From: Dehalococcoidia bacterium
Lineage (GTDB): Bacteria > Chloroflexota > Dehalococcoidia > Bin125
DNA: 12,926 bases
NCBI GenBank assembly: GCA_007571275.1
Contig: RKRS01000242.1
Location: forward strand, 1 to 12,926
Direction: 5' to 3'
Below are positions 1-6,845 of the stretch, one piece after another. The notes beneath the pieces were generated by a model. It did not search any database, was not told the DNA's origin, and saw only the letters and a program-made list of their open reading frames with translations. The translations under genes and the position numbers were made by a program. Within the stretch, counting starts at the first letter, position 1. Each line of letters opens with the position of its first letter.

Positions 1-249
1 GTCAACGTTGAGCTACTGACCGTCGGACAGTATCTACGTCCCTCGGCCAAGCACCTGCCGGTCGCTCGCTATGTACCGCCCGAGGAGTTTGACTCGATTC
101 GGGAGGAAGCGCTGGCGCTGGGATTCCGGCACGTGGAGTCGGGACCAATGGTGCGCAGCTCGTACCACGCCGACGAACAGGCGCGGGCCGCTCAGCTGGT
201 GGACGTCGAGCTACACCACCAGCCGCCGACCGCGACGATCAGGACATAA
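1..249 (+). CDS. lipA: Lipoyl synthase, C-terminal part (5' end outside window)
   Basis: The open frame runs in from the left edge and ends at TAA (247-249), giving 82 C-terminal residues. The stretch GQYLRPSAKHLPVARY, followed by PPEEFD, ALGFRHVESGP and the terminal MVRSSYHADEQ, is the highly conserved end of LipA. LipA is the radical-SAM enzyme that inserts two sulfurs into the octanoyl chain on lipoyl-domain proteins such as the E2 subunits and GcvH. The serine in VRSSYHAD corresponds to the conserved C-terminal Ser that ligates the auxiliary Fe-S cluster in the family. The radical-SAM CxxxCxxC motif lies outside the window and cannot be checked. The gene converges with the LysM gene, with only 3 bp between the stops. 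The tail of about 20 residues after SSYHAD is ordinary for bacterial LipA. Confidence 0.93.
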   Translation, partial: VNVELLTVGQYLRPSAKHLPVARYVPPEEFDSIREEALALGFRHVESGPMVRSSYHADEQARAAQLVDVELHHQPPTATIRT

Positions 250-252
250 TGA

Positions 253-1086
253 TCAGGATGCTTCGCCTTCCTCTTCGGGCAGCGGTATCAGCAGCACATC
301 ACCGGGATGGATGAAGCTGTTGCTGTCGAGACCGTTCAGATTCATGATCTCATCGACGGTCAAGTCGTATCGCTCAGCGATCTCGTAGAGCGTGTCGCCA
401 GGTTCAACGACATACTCGAATGTGTCGACCGATTGCGGTGTCAAGTCCACCTCGTCCACTTCGTTGGTCTCCTCCTCGGCCGGAGTCGCCGCCCGAGGCG
501 CTGGGACCGCGATCGGCCGAACCTGCGCGGTCGATTGCTGTAGCTCCGTCGACGCTGGCGGATTGATCGTCGTTGACTGTGGCGGCGGGACAGTCGTCAC
601 CGCTGCGCCCTGTCCTTGCTGAGTTTGCTCGGTCGTCGTTGACCCAACCTGTAGTGTCGTTGGTTCGCCATCGCCACTGCGGTCGATGGCGGTGACGTTC
701 CCGTCGTAGCTGGTCACGAGCTCCTCTGACTCAGTTGATGCGGAGCCGAGTGTACCTCCGACAAACAGGAGAATGGCTACGGCCGAGATCGGAGCCAGCA
801 CGACCGAGAGCGGCACGCCTGGAGCTGATCGTCGAGCGGGCTGACGCACGGCGCCCGTGAGCCCGTAGGGCCCGACATCGGGGAACGGAGCGGAGTGAGG
901 TGAGCGCTGCTGATCCTGCATGGACAGGAAGTGGTCTCGCCACCAGATGGATGCGGCAACAAGCCCAATGGCGATGCCGACAATCAGCAGCCAGATGCCG
1001 TGTCCTGGCCAGGTGAGGTGGAAAACGAGGAGCAGGAGAAACGTCGCGGCGGCAGACGCCGCAGCGGGCTTGAGATTCACTCGCAT
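253..1086 (-). CDS. Membrane-anchored LysM-domain protein
   Basis: A protein of 277 residues from ATG 1086. I chose this start because AGGA (1095-1092) sits 5 nt upstream and the hydrophobic region follows at once; the frame stays open much further upstream, but that region overlaps the divergent gene. Hydrophobic segments lie at about residues 8-26, 31-47 and 91-110, with an Arg/Pro-rich loop between the second and third. A Thr/Gln/Pro/Ser-rich linker (about 115-222) follows, with an acidic stretch near 203-215. A single C-terminal LysM domain occupies about 224-268 (YVVEPGDTLYEIAERY, IMNLNGLDSNSFIHPGDVLLIP). LysM domains bind GlcNAc-containing glycans such as peptidoglycan. The topology suggests a membrane anchor with the LysM outside, holding or sensing the cell wall. 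No catalytic domain is visible, so the specific role is unknown. It is divergent from the oxoamine synthase gene. Confidence 0.85.
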   Translation of the reverse strand: MRVNLKPAAASAAATFLLLLVFHLTWPGHGIWLLIVGIAIGLVAASIWWRDHFLSMQDQQRSPHSAPFPDVGPYGLTGAVRQPARRSAPGVPLSVVLAPISAVAILLFVGGTLGSASTESEELVTSYDGNVTAIDRSGDGEPTTLQVGSTTTEQTQQGQGAAVTTVPPPQSTTINPPASTELQQSTAQVRPIAVPAPRAATPAEEETNEVDEVDLTPQSVDTFEYVVEPGDTLYEIAERYDLTVDEIMNLNGLDSNSFIHPGDVLLIPLPEEEGEAS

Positions 1087-1251
1087 GGTTGTCCTGCCGC
1101 GCCGCCGAAGCACCAGCGGATTCACTCTAGCCGACAAATGCGTCATTCGACGTATGTGTCTGTCTGCGCGCTTCGCGTACACTCGCGGGAAACACGCAGG
1201 AGCATGCGCTTGGCGGCGTGCGAGGAACCGGCCTGAGGAGAGTGCAACGCG

Positions 1252-2538
1252 ATGACGCAAACGCAGCCCGATACGCCGTCGCTGAGCGAGCTGGCCAAGG
1301 CCGCCGGTCTGCGCCTGGAGGAAATGGACGGTCACCAACGAGAGGTCGGCTCGCCCGATCTGTTCGAGCGGGTTGCTCACTTCCAGCTCGCCGATCAGGC
1401 GCGCGCCGCGGGCCTGTATCCCTTCTTCCAGCCGATTGAGGTGAATGATGGGCCAGAGGCGATCGTCGACGGCAAACGCGTCATCATGCTCGGATCGAAC
1501 AACTATCTGGGGCTGACGCGTCACCCGGCCGTGCTTCAGGCCGCCCACGAGGCGCTCGATCGATTTGGTCCCTCAATGACCGGCTCGCGGCTGCTCAACG
1601 GTACGAGCCCGGTCCATCTTGAACTGGAGGAGGCGCTGGCTGATTTCCTCGGCGCTGAAACCGCGATCGTGTTTTCGACGGGGTACCTGGCCAATCTGGG
1701 CGCCGTTTCCGCGCTAGTCGACCGACATGGGGTGTCAGTGCTCGATCGGGACGTCCACGCCTCGATCTACGACGCAGCCGGACTCGCGCTGGGCAAATAC
1801 ACGCGGTTTCAACATAACGATCCAGCACATCTCGACCGAGTGCTCTCGAACCTCAATCCTGACCAGGCCAGGTTGGTCCTGATCGATGGCGCGTACTCGA
1901 TGGGTGGCGACCTGGCTCCTCTGCCGGAGCTGCGTGAGGTCTGCCGCAAACACCGCACGCGGATGCTGGTCGACGATGCTCACGCGATCGGAACCGTGGG
2001 ACCGACGGGGCGGGGCACTCGAACCCACTTCGGCCTCGAGGAGCCGGATGATTTGACCATCGGCACATTCAGCAAGACGCTTGCGTCGGTCGGCGGATTC
2101 TGCGCTGGCCCACGGACGGTGATTGAGTACATCAGACACTTCTCACGGCCGATGCTGTTTACCGCAGCGCTACCTCCAGCGTCTGCCGCGGCCGCGCTGG
2201 CCGCCTTGCGCTTGATCGACGAGGAAATCTGGCGGGTCAAGCGGGTACAGGAACTCGGGGAGCGGATGCGCCGCGAGCTTGCGGCGCTCGGATTCGATGT
2301 GGCGAACTCGGCGACGCCGATCATCCCGATTCGTGTGGGCGACGAGGTTCGCACGGCGGCGTTCTGGAGAGATTTGCTCAATAACGGCGTCTACACCAAT
2401 GCTGTGGTTGCCCCGGCCGTGCCTCGCGGTCAGGCAATCCTGCGCACTTCGTACATCGCTACCCACACGGACGAGCAGCTCGAGCGAGCACTGCAAATCT
2501 TTAGCGAGGCGGGCCGCCGCCACGGTGTGATTGACTAA
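1252..2538 (+). CDS. Alpha-oxoamine synthase, serine palmitoyltransferase-like
   Basis: A 428-residue PLP-dependent fold-type I enzyme of the alpha-oxoamine synthase family (SPT, BioF, Kbl, HemA), which condenses an amino acid with an acyl thioester and releases CO2. The PLP lysine is K275 in GTFSKTLASVGGF. D241 and H244 in LVDDAHAIG should contact the PLP ring nitrogen and O3', and H169 in DVHAS is the expected stacking histidine. GSNNYLGLTRHPAV (81-94) and TGSRLLNGT (110-118) are strong family signatures. The N-terminal extension with AGLYPFFQPIE and the GTFSKTLASVGGF form look closer to bacterial serine palmitoyltransferase than to BioF or Kbl, and the next gene encodes a CerR-like reductase. 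I therefore infer that it makes 3-ketosphinganine from serine and an acyl thioester. CqsA-like or BioF-like activity is not excluded, although no biotin genes are nearby. ATG 1252 is preceded by GAGGAG (1235-1240). First gene of a probable four-gene operon. Confidence 0.87.
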   Translation: MTQTQPDTPSLSELAKAAGLRLEEMDGHQREVGSPDLFERVAHFQLADQARAAGLYPFFQPIEVNDGPEAIVDGKRVIMLGSNNYLGLTRHPAVLQAAHEALDRFGPSMTGSRLLNGTSPVHLELEEALADFLGAETAIVFSTGYLANLGAVSALVDRHGVSVLDRDVHASIYDAAGLALGKYTRFQHNDPAHLDRVLSNLNPDQARLVLIDGAYSMGGDLAPLPELREVCRKHRTRMLVDDAHAIGTVGPTGRGTRTHFGLEEPDDLTIGTFSKTLASVGGFCAGPRTVIEYIRHFSRPMLFTAALPPASAAAALAALRLIDEEIWRVKRVQELGERMRRELAALGFDVANSATPIIPIRVGDEVRTAAFWRDLLNNGVYTNAVVAPAVPRGQAILRTSYIATHTDEQLERALQIFSEAGRRHGVID

Positions 2539-2544
2539 CTCAAC

Positions 2545-3522
2545 GTGCGCGTCCTGTTGACGGGCGGCAGCGGTTTCGTCGGTGGGCACGTCGCCCGAGC
2601 GCTGGCGGCGGAGGGACACGAGCTACGGCTACTGATCAGATCAACGAGCGACACCTCGTTCGTCGACGACCTGCCGTTTGAGCGGACGGTCGGAGATCTG
2701 CGGCAGCCGGACACGTTGGCGTCGGCCTGTCGCGGCATGGAGGCTGTCGTCCACGCGGCAGCTGTCTTACGAGCAGTCAGGCACGATGACTTCATGCAGG
2801 CAAACCGCGAGGGCAGCGGCAACCTCGCCCGAGCCGCAGCGGCGGCAAGTGTCGGGCAGTTCATCTACATCTCGTCATTGGCGGCGCAAGGACCAGCCAC
2901 AGACCGCGTGCCTGAACCGCCTGAGACCATGTTGCATCCTGTCTCGGTCTACGGTCGATCAAAGGCTGCGGGCGAGCAAGCAGTGCTGGAGCAACGCGGG
3001 CGGATGCAGATCACGATCTTGCGTCCACCTCTGGTCTATGGACCAGCCGACTCCGGCCTGCTGGCGTTCTTCTGGTTGGCGCGCCGAGGTTTATCGGTGC
3101 GACTCGGCGATGGTTCGAACCTGGTCGATGCGATCTACGGGCCCGACTTGGCCGACGCAGTCTCGGCGCTGCTCAGGGCTGAGCTAGCCAAGATCGCGCG
3201 TTATCACGTCAGCGATGCAGCCGGGCCTTACAGCTGGAATGAACTGCTCGCCTCGCTGGAGGCGATCTCCGGCAAGCGACTCTGGATTCCATCGATTGCT
3301 CCTGGCGCGTTCCACAGCCTGGCGCGTTGTGCAGAATGGTGGGCGACATTGACCAACACTGAACCAACATTGGACCGCGCCCGAGTGACCGAGATGCGTC
3401 AGGCGGCCTGGCTCTGCGACTCGTCTTCGCTCAGCCGCGACACTGGCTGGCTAGCGGCCACGCGACTTGCGGACGGCATGTCCGAGACGATGGCGTGGTA
3501 TCAACAGCACGGTTGGATATGA
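2545..3522 (+). CDS. Extended SDR, NAD-dependent epimerase/reductase (CerR candidate)
   Basis: A 325-residue extended short-chain dehydrogenase/reductase starting at GTG 2545, 6 bp after the oxoamine synthase stop. No Shine-Dalgarno is evident, so translation is probably coupled. The Rossmann motif TGGSGFVG is at residues 6-13, and an Asp of the DLRQPD type follows at 51. SSLAAQG (110-116) supplies the active-site Ser, and YGRSK gives the catalytic Y136 and K140. The set is intact, so an active oxidoreductase is likely. The family covers sugar epimerases, 3-beta-HSD-like enzymes and CerR, the reductase that acts on the 3-keto group in bacterial ceramide synthesis. Placement directly behind an SPT-like gene favours a CerR-type role, but sequence alone does not fix the substrate. 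The C-terminal half (about 170-325) is the variable substrate lobe. It carries Trp/Ala-rich helices near 268-300, which would suit a lipid substrate; that point is inference. Confidence 0.86.
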   Translation: MRVLLTGGSGFVGGHVARALAAEGHELRLLIRSTSDTSFVDDLPFERTVGDLRQPDTLASACRGMEAVVHAAAVLRAVRHDDFMQANREGSGNLARAAAAASVGQFIYISSLAAQGPATDRVPEPPETMLHPVSVYGRSKAAGEQAVLEQRGRMQITILRPPLVYGPADSGLLAFFWLARRGLSVRLGDGSNLVDAIYGPDLADAVSALLRAELAKIARYHVSDAAGPYSWNELLASLEAISGKRLWIPSIAPGAFHSLARCAEWWATLTNTEPTLDRARVTEMRQAAWLCDSSSLSRDTGWLAATRLADGMSETMAWYQQHGWI

Positions 3523-3534
3523 CGTGAGCACCTG

Positions 3535-4113
3535 ATGTCCAGATTATGGTCGTTCGACCTTGATGGCGTGCTCGCCGAACCGCCTTTCGGCTGGAATCCG
3601 GCCATCAACCGCGATGTCAACCTGCAGCCCGACGCAGAGACCAGGCTGCCGCCATTGCGACCGGCTCAGCTGATCGACCAGCTGCTGGCCGCAACCTGGT
3701 ATCGCTGCCGCTACATCCTGCGCCCTCCACGTGCGGACGCGTTGCAGGCGGTGCGGTCGGCTGCGCAACGGGGGCGAGTGATTGTGCTCACCGGTCGGCA
3801 TGAACGCGGACGGCGGCAAACCGAGTCCTGGCTGGAGCGATATCACTTCGCGGCATACATCGATGATCTGGTGATGAACGCTTCAAACCTGAAGTCGGCG
3901 CGTTACAAGGAATCCTACCTGCGCGGGCAACAGGCGACGCTGCATATCGATGATGACGCCGCCACCGTCGCGTTGCTGGCTCGCAATGGCATCTCAACCG
4001 CGCTCGTGACCTGGCCACGCAATCGGGAACTCAGCTATCCGTGCGAGGTGACGCGTTGCGACGACCTGGCGGCCGTGCGCGAATTGATCGAGCGGATGGC
4101 GCTCAATGATTGA
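3535..4113 (+). CDS. HAD-superfamily hydrolase (phosphatase-like)
   Basis: A 192-residue haloacid-dehalogenase-fold protein. Motif I is FDLDGVL with nucleophile D8 and acid/base D10. Motif II is VIVLTGRHE (T86). The motif III lysine is probably K120 or K125 in LKSARYKESY. Motif IV is HIDDDAA, with Mg-binding aspartates at 139-141. All the catalytic elements of a phosphatase are present. A cap insertion of about 60 residues between motifs I and II (residues 18-75) is short and Arg/Pro-rich. The LTGR and HIDDD forms recall 5'-nucleotidase (NT5C-like) and polynucleotide phosphatase subgroups, so the substrate is open. ATG 3535 lies 12 bp after the SDR stop and the gene overlaps the next by 8 bp, so it belongs to the putative operon. 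A role in dephosphorylating a lipid or headgroup intermediate is speculation from context only. Confidence 0.8.
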   Translation: MSRLWSFDLDGVLAEPPFGWNPAINRDVNLQPDAETRLPPLRPAQLIDQLLAATWYRCRYILRPPRADALQAVRSAAQRGRVIVLTGRHERGRRQTESWLERYHFAAYIDDLVMNASNLKSARYKESYLRGQQATLHIDDDAATVALLARNGISTALVTWPRNRELSYPCEVTRCDDLAAVRELIERMALND

Positions 4114-4480
4114 ACCGATTGAGATCTCGGCAAGCGCGGAACAGGTCTGGGCGCTGCTCAGGGAAGAGGCCGAATCAGGCATCGTCGCCGGGCATGCAAT
4201 TCTGCTCACGGAAGCGCGTAGACGCGAGCTACTGCTCGAAGTACGGATGGGCGTCGGATTCCGGGTACAGCATGCCTATCGGCTTGAGGCGCGCGGAGAA
4301 CACTGCCTGATTTCAGATCGCGTGCGGCCGATCGGCTGGCGCTGGCGGCTCAGCAATATCTTCCTCTTCGGCCGAGGCTTGCGGCCAATCGAGGTGGCCG
4401 CGGTGGAAGGGTTGCTCAACCTCAAGGCGGCGGCTGAGGGGCAGGCAAGAGAAGACCTGACAGACCTGGATGATCGATAA
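4106..4480 (+). CDS. Small SRPBCC/START-like protein
   Basis: A 124-residue protein starting at ATG 4106 inside the end of the HAD gene (8 bp overlap, different frame), typical of translational coupling. The opening IEISASAEQVWALLREE is the usual first strand and helix of SRPBCC (polyketide cyclase/START/Bet v 1) proteins, where the pattern I-x-A-x-x-E-x-V-W-x-L-L marks the fold. Alternating beta-strand patterns follow (about residues 27-75), including HAYRLEARGEHCLISDRV. A C-terminal helix comes last (97-115, VAAVEGLLNLKAAAE), which normally closes the hydrophobic cavity. At 124 residues it is a little shorter than most family members (about 140-150). The fold binds hydrophobic ligands, including lipids. 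Here it may carry or present the product of the upstream enzymes, which is inference. The gene ends the run, and a 78 bp gap separates it from the DUF4015 gene. Confidence 0.72.
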   Translation: MIEPIEISASAEQVWALLREEAESGIVAGHAILLTEARRRELLLEVRMGVGFRVQHAYRLEARGEHCLISDRVRPIGWRWRLSNIFLFGRGLRPIEVAAVEGLLNLKAAAEGQAREDLTDLDDR

Positions 4481-4558
4481 CGCATAGAGGGTTCAGGCAG
4501 ATGTATGTACAGTGTTGGTGGCGGCAGAGGCAGATCCGTTTGAAGCAAGGCACATCAA

Positions 4559-5959
4559 GTGTTGTTTTATGATGGGCTGCGAGCAATCGGCTTTCTGAGA
4601 CTCTTCCTCGTCACTTCCGTCGTCTTCATGTCCTTGGCCGCTGGCGCGTCGCTGCGGTTCGTCAGCGCGCAAGACCCCGACCTCGAGGATGCGCTGACCG
4701 TCGAAGCGCCGATTATCGGAAGCGCGGGGCTCACATCGGCCACCACCGCCAGGAACCTGACGGGGCGCGTATATGTCTGGGACCAAGGGCGGCTGCGCCC
4801 GGCCGCACAGGTTCGCGTCTCCACTGGCAGCGCCTTGGTCAGAACAGACAGCAGCGGTCGATTCGAATTCACCCCCGATCAGCGCACCGGCACTCTCGCG
4901 TTCGTGCAGCCCGGCTATGACATCGTGCATCGGCCTGTCTACTACGACCAGTCAACCGTCATCCTGCGCAATCTGGTCGTCCGCGGGATCCACATTCCCT
5001 TCAGCGAGGTCAACAAGCAGGCCGTCCAGGACTTCGTGCATCGATTGGTCGATGCTGACCTGATTAATGCCGTCGTGATCGACATCAAGAGCGAGTCCGG
5101 CGCGGTCTTCGAGTTTGCCGCGACCGACACCGTCCGGCAGATCGGCGCCTGGGTCAACAGCGACAACCTGGAAGCGTTCCTGGAATCGCTCAAGAATAAA
5201 GGGGTATACCGCATCGGCAGGATCGTGACATTCTTCGACAACTGGTACTCCAGTTGGTATCCACAGAACGCCCTGCACAATCTCCAGGGTGGTCCCTTCA
5301 CTGACGGCATGGGCAGCCGCTGGTCCTCGGCATATTCGGCAGAGGCGCGCAGATACAACATCGACATCGGTGTCGCCGCGGCCGGCTACGTCGAGGAAAT
5401 CCAGTACGACTACGTGCGTCTGCCATACGAGAGCAACCTCCTCGAGCGTGGGCAATACACGGAAACGGAGCGAGTAGCCGCCATCAACGCCTTCGCCAGG
5501 GAGGCCGATGCAGCGCTACATCTCGCCGGGCTGGCATTGTCGTTCGACACATTCGGCGTGGTGTCCACCGCCGGCAACGATCAGGGCATCGGTCAATCAG
5601 TTGAAGGCGTCGCGCCATACCTCGATTACGTCTCGCCGATGGTCTACCCGAGCGGTTGGGCTCCAGGCTCGTTCGGCTATGAATATCCACCCGAGCATCC
5701 CGGCCCTGTGGTCCAGTTGAACGTGCAGGCGACGGTCGACCGCATCGCTGAAGACCATTCCGCGCTGGTGCGTCCCTGGTTGCAGGACTTTCATGACTAC
5801 CAGGCGCGTGGTCTGTTCTACGGCTCTGATTACGTGAGTGCGCAAATCGAGGCTACCGCCGCCGCCGGCGGAATCGGATTCATGCTCTGGGATCCGTCGT
5901 TGCAGTTCGAGCAGCAGGCGTTGGAGGAAGCCCTGAGTCTGACCTGGCCACCGTACTAG
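4559..5959 (+). CDS. Secreted DUF4015-type putative glycoside hydrolase
   Basis: A 466-residue protein. I chose GTG 4559 because AAGG (4547-4550) lies 8 nt upstream; TTG 4562 is an alternative. Residues 8-32 form a hydrophobic signal or anchor (FLRLFLVTSVVFMSLAAGA) ending near VSAQ, so export is likely. Residues about 66-140 look like a small beta-sandwich of the carboxypeptidase-regulatory type (GRVYVWDQGRLRPAAQVRV, TDSSGRFEF). Residues 141-460 match the DUF4015 putative glycoside hydrolase barrel: VRGIHIPF, AVVIDIKSESG (D175), EIQYDYVRLP (E280, D284), DTFGVVST, DYVSPMVYPS, RPWLQDF and GGIGFMLWDP. The acidic residues on these strand ends are the likely catalytic or binding residues by analogy with TIM-barrel glycosidases. 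The substrate is unknown; a cell-surface or wall polysaccharide is plausible. Full length for the family, with no damage seen. Confidence 0.85.
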   Translation: MLFYDGLRAIGFLRLFLVTSVVFMSLAAGASLRFVSAQDPDLEDALTVEAPIIGSAGLTSATTARNLTGRVYVWDQGRLRPAAQVRVSTGSALVRTDSSGRFEFTPDQRTGTLAFVQPGYDIVHRPVYYDQSTVILRNLVVRGIHIPFSEVNKQAVQDFVHRLVDADLINAVVIDIKSESGAVFEFAATDTVRQIGAWVNSDNLEAFLESLKNKGVYRIGRIVTFFDNWYSSWYPQNALHNLQGGPFTDGMGSRWSSAYSAEARRYNIDIGVAAAGYVEEIQYDYVRLPYESNLLERGQYTETERVAAINAFAREADAALHLAGLALSFDTFGVVSTAGNDQGIGQSVEGVAPYLDYVSPMVYPSGWAPGSFGYEYPPEHPGPVVQLNVQATVDRIAEDHSALVRPWLQDFHDYQARGLFYGSDYVSAQIEATAAAGGIGFMLWDPSLQFEQQALEEALSLTWPPY

Positions 5960-5984
5960 AGCAGTTCATGAGCGGTCGTCGCCG

Positions 5985-6767
5985 CTAGATACCGCTTCCC
6001 CAACCGGCGTCGGTCAGAAATCGGCTGAGTTGACCGTTGAACTCGCTGGCCCGCTCGAAGTAGACGCTGTGACCGGTTGCCGGAATCTCGTAGTACTCGG
6101 ATCCCGATATATGAGCCTGGGCGGCGCGCATCACTGCGGGCGGAACGATTGGGTCATTACCTCCAACCACCCAGAGGATCGGCATCGTCAAAGCGACGAC
6201 GGCGGCCGGGTCCGGAGCGAGTTCGCCGAGCATGCCAATGAGTTGCGGATCGCGGGGTGGATTCAACGCCATAATCTCGTCATAGAGGAAGGCCAACGCA
6301 GGATCACGCTCCCGTAAGCCTCGGTCGTATGCAAGCGTCGCCAAACCTTCCGATTGCACTTTCGCGCGCGCAACCTCAACGTGCGGTCGGATCGCATCAG
6401 TCATCAGGCCGCCGACGGTGTCGGCCATGACCAGCGCGGCTACACGCTCAGGCGCCTTGAGCGCAGCGCCCAGACACGACCAGCCACCCATCGATTGCGC
6501 GACCAGGGCCGCCTGATCGATCCGCAGCTCATCCATCAGCGCAATCAGATCGTCGACGAACGCCAACGGGCCGGGGCCGCCGGTTGCAACGCTGCGTCCC
6601 CAACCGCGATGGTCGAACGCAATACATCGATAGGACTTGGCGAATAACGGGACCTGCTGCCACCAGGAGAGATGGTTCCCGCCAGCGCCATGGGCAAAGA
6701 TGATGGCCGGGCCACTGCCGGTTTCCTCGTAGTAGATGTCACAGTTGGGTCGGTTCAGGCTCGGCAT
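5985..6767 (-). CDS. Alpha/beta-fold hydrolase
   Basis: A 260-residue alpha/beta hydrolase. I chose ATG 6767 because GGGGAG (6777-6772) lies 4 nt upstream; an in-frame TTG at 6779 is part of that ribosome-binding region and less likely. The oxyanion-hole strand is IIFAHGAGGN (HG at 26-27) and FDHRGWGRS (51-59) follows. The nucleophile is S92 in the elbow AQSMGG. The acid is probably D205 in GGNDPIVPP, and the base is H233 in GHSVYFE. The triad is complete. The family includes esterases, lactonases, C-C hydrolases and haloperoxidase-like enzymes, and nothing here picks one. No signal peptide is seen, so it is cytoplasmic. It converges with the DUF4015 gene (25 bp gap) and diverges from the second SDR-like gene. 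Confidence 0.9.
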   Translation of the reverse strand: MPSLNRPNCDIYYEETGSGPAIIFAHGAGGNHLSWWQQVPLFAKSYRCIAFDHRGWGRSVATGGPGPLAFVDDLIALMDELRIDQAALVAQSMGGWSCLGAALKAPERVAALVMADTVGGLMTDAIRPHVEVARAKVQSEGLATLAYDRGLRERDPALAFLYDEIMALNPPRDPQLIGMLGELAPDPAAVVALTMPILWVVGGNDPIVPPAVMRAAQAHISGSEYYEIPATGHSVYFERASEFNGQLSRFLTDAGWGSGI

Positions 6768-6845
6768 GGAACTCCCCAATCACGAGCGCGTACGCTTTTG
6801 CTGCAGAGCTGAGGCTATCAGCGCCGTAGATCGGGAGTGCCGTGC

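Noticed and set aside
1178..1183. TACACT as -10 of the oxoamine synthase operon
   Set aside because: It fits TAnnnT and lies about 70 nt before the ATG, but nothing like a -35 is found at 16-18 bp. Possible, but not supported enough to annotate.
1087..1548. N-terminal extension of the LysM protein frame to 1548
   Set aside because: It would overlap the oxoamine synthase gene by about 300 bp. The added sequence has no domain character, and the start at 1086 has a good ribosome-binding site.
2170..2619. Minus-strand open frame of 149 codons over the end of the synthase gene
   Set aside because: It is antisense to two well-supported genes, and the Arg/Ala-rich peptide has no motif.
5971..5986. 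Hairpin AGCGG-6 nt-CCGCT between the convergent DUF4015 and hydrolase genes
   Set aside because: The stem is short with no T-run on either side. It could be chance in GC-rich DNA.
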